A DNA stretch of 40,608 nt from Prochlorococcus sp. AG-409-B13 (lineage in GTDB: Bacteria > Cyanobacteriota > Cyanobacteriia > PCC-6307 > Cyanobiaceae), in the NCBI GenBank assembly GCA_003216035.1, contig QCJM01000010.1:1-40608 (forward strand), read 5' to 3'. Position numbers and translations under genes: made by a program. Positions within the stretch are counted from its first letter, which is position 1; every line of letters begins with the position of its first letter. Below are positions 35,918 through 40,608 of the stretch, in pieces. The notes beneath the pieces were generated by a model. That model had not been told where the DNA came from. It saw only the letters and a program-made list of their open reading frames with translations, and did no database searches.

Positions 35918-37642
35918 TTATGCAACGGTTTTTCTTCGTGCCTGACGCTTCCTTTGGCGATCTCTATTTGCCAAACGCTTAGCTTCCTTTGCTGCTATTG
36001 CGATTGCTTCCTGCGCAGCAGCCTTTTCTTCAGCCTTCTTTTGTTGGTAGTAATCATAATTACCACGATAAAGAATCAACTCCCCATCACGTAGCTCCAC
36101 AATACGATTGGCAACTCGAGAAATAAAATATCTATCATGAGAAACAATTAACGCAGAGCCTTCATAAGTTCTAAGAGCATCTTCCAACGTTTGCTTTGCA
36201 GGAATATCCAAGTGATTAGTTGGCTCATCTAGAACTAGAAGGTTACAAGGCCTAACAAGCATCAAAGCCAAGGCAAGTCGAGCCTTTTCCCCACCACTGA
36301 GTTTACCAACCTCCTTAAAAACAGCCTCATTGCTCAAGCAAAAACTACCTAAAAGAGAACGGACTTGAGTTTGAGACCAATTCGGTACAAACTCAAACAT
36401 GGTATCAATTACTTTTTTCTCCAAAGCCAGTGCTTCTGCTTGATTCTGTTCAAAATAACCAGGAATAATATTATGGGGACCTAAAGAAACAAGTCCATCA
36501 TCAGGTTGTTCCAAACCCATAATGAGACGAAGCAAAGTTGATTTACCCGAACCATTTGGTCCAACTAATGCGACCCTATCGCCAGGTTCTACTTCAAGAT
36601 TAGCCCCTAAAAACAAAATATTTTCTCCATAACTATGAGTAAGGTCCTGAATCATTACCACTTGACTACCTAATCTCGGTGCAGGAGGAAAAGTAAAATT
36701 AGGTCTACTCAAATGTTCTATTGGTGCTTCAACTAAATCAACTTTGCCAATTAACTTCTCACGGCTTTTAGCCTGTGTACTTCGAGTAGCGCTTGCTCGA
36801 AATCTATCTATATAAGCCTGCTGAATTGCTAAATCTTTCTGTTGACGGTCATACGCTGCCTTTGTTGATTCTTGATCAAGCCTTTTCTGCTCTAAAAAAG
36901 CTGAATAATTTCCAATATAGGTTCTAGCTAAACCATTTTCTATACTAACTATTTGAGTACAAATTTTATCTAGAAATGCCCGGTCATGACTAATAATAAC
37001 CATGGCTGTAGTCTGATCAATTAGATAACTTTCAAGCCATTGAATAGTAGCTAAATCTAGATGATTCGTTGGCTCGTCTAATAGTAAGAGATCAGGATCC
37101 TGAAGAAGAATTTTCCCTAATGCAATTCTCATTTGCCAGCCACCTGAATAATCCCCAACAAGTTGGTTAGCTGCAATAACATCAAATCCAATAGTAGGCA
37201 AAAGTTTTTCAACTTGAGACTCAAGTTCATAGCCATGCATCGCTTCAAAGCGAGCTTGTAAGGCACCTAATTCTGTTATCAACTTATCTAAATAGTCAGA
37301 ATCCTTTGCAGCTCTCTCGGTCTCCATAGATTTTTCAACTACTCGCTGTTCTCTTAAAACTGCCGCAGCCTCACCAAAAGCCTGAAAAAGCTCTTCACGC
37401 ACAGTACGAGATGGGTCAACATCAAACTCCTGTTGCAAATAGGCGATGCGCGGCTCTCCTTGACAAACAATATTGCCACTAGTTGCTTCTTCTAAGCCTG
37501 CAATTATTTTTAGCTGTGTAGATTTTCCAGCCCCATTTATACCAACTAGTCCTATTCGCTCTCCAACCTTTACTTCCCAAGTGATATCTCTAAGGACTTC
37601 ACCCGTGGGATAAATCTTGCTAACGCGCTCAAGTCGCAGCAC
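35918..37642 (-). CDS. ABC-F family ATPase (Uup/EttA-like)
   Basis: 574 aa with two ABC domains and no membrane segments. Walker A loops are GINGAGKST (about 34-42) and GPNGSGKST in the second half; Walker B/Q regions read LLLLDEPTNHLDLA and LLVLDEPTNHLDIP, with signature SGGW and LSGGEKARLALALM. A linker of charged helices joins them, and the C-terminus is a basic helix (AAKEAKRLANRDRQRKRQARR). ABC-F proteins act on the ribosome E site or on DNA (Uup). GTG start at the family N-terminus (LRLERVSKIYPTGE). Confidence 0.92.
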   Translation of the reverse strand: MLRLERVSKIYPTGEVLRDITWEVKVGERIGLVGINGAGKSTQLKIIAGLEEATSGNIVCQGEPRIAYLQQEFDVDPSRTVREELFQAFGEAAAVLREQRVVEKSMETERAAKDSDYLDKLITELGALQARFEAMHGYELESQVEKLLPTIGFDVIAANQLVGDYSGGWQMRIALGKILLQDPDLLLLDEPTNHLDLATIQWLESYLIDQTTAMVIISHDRAFLDKICTQIVSIENGLARTYIGNYSAFLEQKRLDQESTKAAYDRQQKDLAIQQAYIDRFRASATRSTQAKSREKLIGKVDLVEAPIEHLSRPNFTFPPAPRLGSQVVMIQDLTHSYGENILFLGANLEVEPGDRVALVGPNGSGKSTLLRLIMGLEQPDDGLVSLGPHNIIPGYFEQNQAEALALEKKVIDTMFEFVPNWSQTQVRSLLGSFCLSNEAVFKEVGKLSGGEKARLALALMLVRPCNLLVLDEPTNHLDIPAKQTLEDALRTYEGSALIVSHDRYFISRVANRIVELRDGELILYRGNYDYYQQKKAEEKAAAQEAIAIAAKEAKRLANRDRQRKRQARRKTVA

Positions 37643-37720
37643 TAGGAAAAAGCAACCATATGTCTATCATCCTTTTTTGCATAGGATCAGAGTAGAAGCC
37701 AAGAAAGGTCAATACCAATC

Positions 37721-37903
37721 ATGATGAGACTAGAACAAATTACTGCTCTGGTTTTAGCTGCAGGCTTGGCAATACCTAGCTACTGGTTCTTTTGGAGTCT
37801 GGCAGGTGGAGGAGGATACGATCGACGTAATAACCAAGCACCTGTAAGTATTGAAAAAATAAATAGCCCTGACAAGCCAGAGGCCGCTAAAGCCCCCCCC
37901 TAG
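37721..37903 (+). CDS. Small single-span membrane protein
   Basis: 60 aa. One hydrophobic helix (about 6-29) is followed by a glycine run (GGGG at 32-35) and a charged, proline-rich tail. It is divergent from the ABC-F gene and its last 17 bases overlap the Nif11-like gene on the other strand, across a run of eight C (37893-37900). No family is recognised. Confidence 0.55.
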   Translation: MMRLEQITALVLAAGLAIPSYWFFWSLAGGGGYDRRNNQAPVSIEKINSPDKPEAAKAPP

Positions 37904-38117
37904 CTTTAATCAGCCACTGCTTGGTATCTGCATCATCCATTTTTGATAAATGTGCCTTGACCTCTTCAGCAGTAACAGGCAAGCCAAGATCTTCACCAAA
38001 ATCACAAATTGCTTGCAAAGCACCTTGGGGATCCTGAAGCGCTTGGCGAAATAAAGCCTGAGTATGTTCAGGGTCAGCTTGAATGCGTTTATAGAGCTCT
38101 ACAACATTGCTACTCAT
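37887..38117 (-). CDS. Nif11-like small protein ending in a double glycine
   Basis: 76 aa, ATG start. The helical body (VVELYKRIQADPEHTQALFRQ, ALQAICDFGEDLGLPVTAEEV) has the spacing of Nif11 domains, which occur as leader peptides of ribosomally made peptides and as free-standing proteins in picocyanobacteria. It ends LIKARGGL: a Gly-Gly site with one residue after it and no core peptide. A free-standing, conserved role is more likely than a natural-product precursor. The GG codons lie in a run of eight G. Confidence 0.62.
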   Translation of the reverse strand: MSSNVVELYKRIQADPEHTQALFRQALQDPQGALQAICDFGEDLGLPVTAEEVKAHLSKMDDADTKQWLIKARGGL

Positions 38118-38154
38118 TTTAAGTAGGAATCATTTCTACATAAACCCTATTGAA

Positions 38155-38508
38155 TTAAGCAGCTTTTGACCCGATTTGTGATTGATCATCCTTTTCGAGC
38201 TCTCGATCATGCATTCCTAAGGCCGAAGCATCCTCCATGCTACGAGCATCCATACAAAGAACCTTGCGTAATTGAGCAAAATTAGCTGCTTGCAAGTCCC
38301 TTCCTTCTTGCACAGCACCATATTCAGCCCGTTGCAGAACATGATGCAGATGAGTGAGCAAATAAGAACTGATCACAGCGGAAATTAAGACATCGCTGTT
38401 CTCTTTGCTCCTTCGCGAACTGCTTCTACGCCTATTAGAGCCTCTTCGATTTTCCATTGCCTTAGAGCCCCGAGAATGCACTGAAGCGGGAAGGGTGGTT
38501 TTAGTCAT
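38155..38508 (-). CDS. Conserved picocyanobacterial protein of unknown function
   Basis: 117 aa. Residues 14-37 are very rich in Arg and Ser (ENRRGSNRRRSSSRRSKEN), a possible nucleic-acid contact. A helical middle (ISAVISSYLLTHLHHVLQRAE) and an acidic C-terminal part follow. The ATG at 38508 has one of the best ribosome binding sites of the window (AAGGAG, 7 bases upstream), which points to good translation. It lies 37 bases upstream of the Nif11-like gene on the same strand. Confidence 0.62.
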   Translation of the reverse strand: MTKTTLPASVHSRGSKAMENRRGSNRRRSSSRRSKENSDVLISAVISSYLLTHLHHVLQRAEYGAVQEGRDLQAANFAQLRKVLCMDARSMEDASALGMHDRELEKDDQSQIGSKAA

Positions 38509-38702
38509 TGAAATCTCCTTTTAATTGACGTGACCTAAACACGAACAAATCGCCCAAAAAAGCTGCTTGCATCAGCACAAGAATTAGCTGATGAGAACTT
38601 TTAACCGTGAAAGCTCGTGCAAACCTTGGTAAAAGCATACTCCTGGATACTATCCTTGCATATCCGTGTACAATTATTAATACCCGTTACCATCGGTGGG
38701 TC

Positions 38703-39029
38703 GTGGCAACCCGACAAAACTCATCAAGCGGTAGGCCAAAATCCCCAAGAGTACAAGTAGTGCTTACTGAAGATTTATGTGAAAAACTCTCTGCAATAGC
38801 TGAACTAGAGTCGCGAACAGTTAGCAACATGGCAAAAGTCTTGATTCAAGAAGGGCTTAAGCAGTTTGAACAAAATTTATCTACCAAAACAAATACAACC
38901 CCTTCGATCAACAGTACAGAAGGATTTCGATCTGCTCTGGAAGCCCAAAAGCCCAAACGACTTAGAGGTGCACCCCGCAGACTAAAAATCTACAAATCAT
39001 CTCAAAGCAAGGGAACCCTTAATTGTTAA
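38703..39029 (+). CDS. Ribbon-helix-helix (CopG-like) protein
   Basis: 108 aa from GTG at 38703. Residues 16-55 fit a ribbon-helix-helix DNA-binding fold: strand RVQVVL, helix TEDLCEKLSAIAELE, turn RTVSN, helix MAKVLIQEGLKQF. A basic tail (KPKRLRGAPRRLKIYK) follows. An upstream GTG at 38607 would add 32 residues with a different character and is judged less likely. No toxin gene is adjacent, so this is probably a stand-alone regulator rather than an antitoxin. Confidence 0.66.
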   Translation: MATRQNSSSGRPKSPRVQVVLTEDLCEKLSAIAELESRTVSNMAKVLIQEGLKQFEQNLSTKTNTTPSINSTEGFRSALEAQKPKRLRGAPRRLKIYKSSQSKGTLNC

Positions 39030-39042
39030 TCAAGAGATTATT

Positions 39043-40185
39043 TTACTTTGGATTTGCTCTTACACCAAGCACAACTTTTTCCTGAGCTCCTGTAACTACC
39101 GGAGAATTCCCTGGATGCCTAAGCACATGCCACCAGGCTAGAAGTGCAAAAGCTAAAGCCTCTCTAGCTTGGGCAGGTATGCCATGTTCATCTATTGGCA
39201 ATACTCTAATACCAAGACATCTACTTCTTATTTCTTTTAGCATTGCAAGGTTTTTGCAGCCTCCACCCGCAACAAATAATTCAATCGGCCTATTCAAATT
39301 AACAAAAGACAAATTAAGTAAATCCTGGGCAACTGCAGCCGCGCTAAAAGCTGTAAGGGTTGCTATCAAATTCTCCTTGGAAAAAGATGACATCTCACTG
39401 AATCGTTTTTTAAAATCTGCGCGACCAAATTGCTCCCTACCAGTTGACTTTGGAGGCGCTAATTGAAAAAAAGGTTCTTTTAACCATCTTTCGATCAATC
39501 GCAAATTAGGCGCACCAGATAAAGCTAATTCACCATCTCGATCACAACAAAGTTCACCATTACTAATTGATTGAACCGCAAGGTCAATCAACGTATTTGC
39601 CGGCCCAGAGTCCCAACCAAGAACTTTATGAAAGCGATCAGGCCCTGTTTTAGGAGGGATCAAGGAAAGATTTGCAATACCTCCAAGATTCAACACTGCC
39701 CGCCAACCACCGCCCCTCCCAATCAACGCCTCATCTAACAAAGGTGTCAGAGGTGCTCCTTGTCCACCAAAAGCCAAATCTGCAGCTCTAAAATCATGAA
39801 CTACAGGTTTCATTAACAGTTTTGCTAACAAAGGAGCCTGAATCAACTGCCAACTGGCCCCTCTCTTGAATTCTGTGGGAGGACGGTGCCAAACAGTCTG
39901 GCCATGACAACCAACAATTGAAAATTGACCTCTGGGATCACAAGCATGTGCAGCTTGAGCATGCACCTCTGTAATCGACTCAGCAAGATCTAGCCATCCC
40001 TTGCTGCTTATTCTGAGGCCTTGACCCACAGCAATGACTTTGTTGCGAAGATTTTTGGGATACGGATTCCAGACTTGATTGAGCAGCCTCCATTGAGGTT
40101 TGCGCGGTTGACCAGTGAACTCAGCCAAAACTGCATCCACTCCATCAGCACTGGTGCCACTCATTAACCCCAGTACAAGCATCAA
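39043..40185 (-). CDS. anmK: Anhydro-N-acetylmuramic acid kinase
   Basis: 380 aa sugar kinase of the ASKHA fold that opens and phosphorylates 1,6-anhydroMurNAc for cell-wall recycling. The signature [14 protein letters not shown] is at 6-19, the phosphate/adenosine regions [11 protein letters not shown] and [12 protein letters not shown] follow, and FVAGGGCKN is near the C-terminus. ATG start, one base after the stop of the TrkA-like gene, so the two are likely co-transcribed. Confidence 0.94.
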   Translation of the reverse strand: MMLVLGLMSGTSADGVDAVLAEFTGQPRKPQWRLLNQVWNPYPKNLRNKVIAVGQGLRISSKGWLDLAESITEVHAQAAHACDPRGQFSIVGCHGQTVWHRPPTEFKRGASWQLIQAPLLAKLLMKPVVHDFRAADLAFGGQGAPLTPLLDEALIGRGGGWRAVLNLGGIANLSLIPPKTGPDRFHKVLGWDSGPANTLIDLAVQSISNGELCCDRDGELALSGAPNLRLIERWLKEPFFQLAPPKSTGREQFGRADFKKRFSEMSSFSKENLIATLTAFSAAAVAQDLLNLSFVNLNRPIELFVAGGGCKNLAMLKEIRSRCLGIRVLPIDEHGIPAQAREALAFALLAWWHVLRHPGNSPVVTGAQEKVVLGVRANPK

Positions 40186-40186
40186 T

Positions 40187-40608
40187 TCAAGTTGGTGGCA
40201 ATTTCTGAAGGTCCTCTATCAAACCCATCACCACAAGTACATGATCATGCTCAAGGACATATCTAGCAGGAGGGTTAACAGTCAAGCGCTTAATTGGTCC
40301 AGCCGCTAAGACATTAACCAAGTAATTTTTTCGAAGATTCAGATCCCGAAGCGAACTTCCAACAAAAGGCTCAGGAACTTTGATCTCATCAATACATGTC
40401 TGATCATCTAGTTCAAGTCTCTCAATCAAATTAGGCCGAATCAACTCAAGACCCAAGCGTTCACCTTGCATCCTGGAGGGGAAAACAACTCGATCAGCTC
40501 CTACACGTTTGAGCATTTTCTCATGCAAGTCACTGGTCGCTCGAGCAATAACCTGTTCAACACGACTACCCTCACTGTCTTTGGCAATCAATGTTGTAGT
40601 AATGCTGG
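40187..40608 (-). CDS. TrkA/KtrA-type potassium-uptake regulator, C-terminal part
   Basis: The frame runs off the right edge (the sequence before the TTG at 40591 reads SITTT in frame), so the N-terminus is missing. The visible 140 residues hold the end of an RCK/TrkA-N domain ([28 protein letters not shown]) and a TrkA-C domain ([29 protein letters not shown] to VLVVMGL). Such proteins bind NAD(H) or ATP on a K+ transporter and gate it. The cognate membrane subunit would be expected further upstream, outside the window. Confidence 0.85.
   Translation of the reverse strand, partial: SITTTLIAKDSEGSRVEQVIARATSDLHEKMLKRVGADRVVFPSRMQGERLGLELIRPNLIERLELDDQTCIDEIKVPEPFVGSSLRDLNLRKNYLVNVLAAGPIKRLTVNPPARYVLEHDHVLVVMGLIEDLQKLPPT

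Noticed and set aside
38607-38702. N-terminal extension of the ribbon-helix-helix protein
   Set aside because: The 32 extra residues from the upstream GTG are unlike the rest; this stretch more likely holds the promoter and leader.

Overview
The window is a stretch of chromosome from a marine picocyanobacterium, most likely a low-light-adapted Prochlorococcus or a close Synechococcus relative. The sequence is moderately AT-rich by eye. It carries genes of oxygenic phototrophs: ndhO, a CRR7-like NDH factor, petL, a high-light-inducible protein, zeta-carotene desaturase, Ycf33, a SOM-type porin and several cyanobacterial proteins of unknown function. The organism call rests on gene content and protein flavour only; there is no rRNA or tRNA gene here to settle it. 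I saw no prophage, insertion sequence, CRISPR array or other mobile element.

Layout. 1-5.2 kb: the 3' end of an outer-membrane porin with a strong terminator, then cysK, a DnaJ-domain protein and a GT39 membrane glycosyltransferase in one run, facing ndhO. 5.4-8.5 kb: a TIGR01777 epimerase, then on the minus strand a LpxB-like glycosyltransferase, a TPR protein and an IscA/HesB protein. 8.5-15.2 kb: carotenoid desaturase with an SRPBCC partner, tail to tail with hemD; a minus-strand run of ycf33, rbfA and a NagZ-like hydrolase; a GST-like protein; and a secreted protein that may have lost its C-terminus. 15.1-19.5 kb: CRR7-like protein, aroK, a tandem PTPS/QueD protein with a RibD-C reductase, a FemAB-like protein, DUF4346 and petL (30 aa). 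19.6-25.7 kb: rimO, VKOR-thioredoxin fusion, nadB with a terminator-like hairpin just before its start codon, DUF3120 and uppP. 25.7-33 kb: PDZ/FeS protein, TolC, an inositol-monophosphatase-family protein, a YihY/BrkB protein, a zinc-ribbon membrane protein, xseB/xseA and an hli gene. 33-40.6 kb: small conserved proteins, an HtrA protease, an ABC-F ATPase, a group of small unknown proteins (including a Nif11-like one and a ribbon-helix-helix one), anmK, and a TrkA/KtrA-type protein cut by the window edge.

Most of this is housekeeping: electron-transport assembly (NdhO, CRR7-like, PetL), cofactor synthesis (heme, NAD, pterin or flavin), disulfide and Fe-S handling (VKOR, IscA, RimO), envelope work (porin, TolC, UppP, NagZ-like, AnmK, HtrA) and nucleic-acid upkeep (XseAB, RbfA, ABC-F). 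I found no convincing new multi-gene defence or biosynthetic system. The best leads are the PTPS/RibD-C pair, whose first PTPS domain lacks its catalytic histidine; the hairpin in front of nadB; a leader-like Nif11 protein ending at a double glycine; and a possible frameshift in the 14.6 kb gene.
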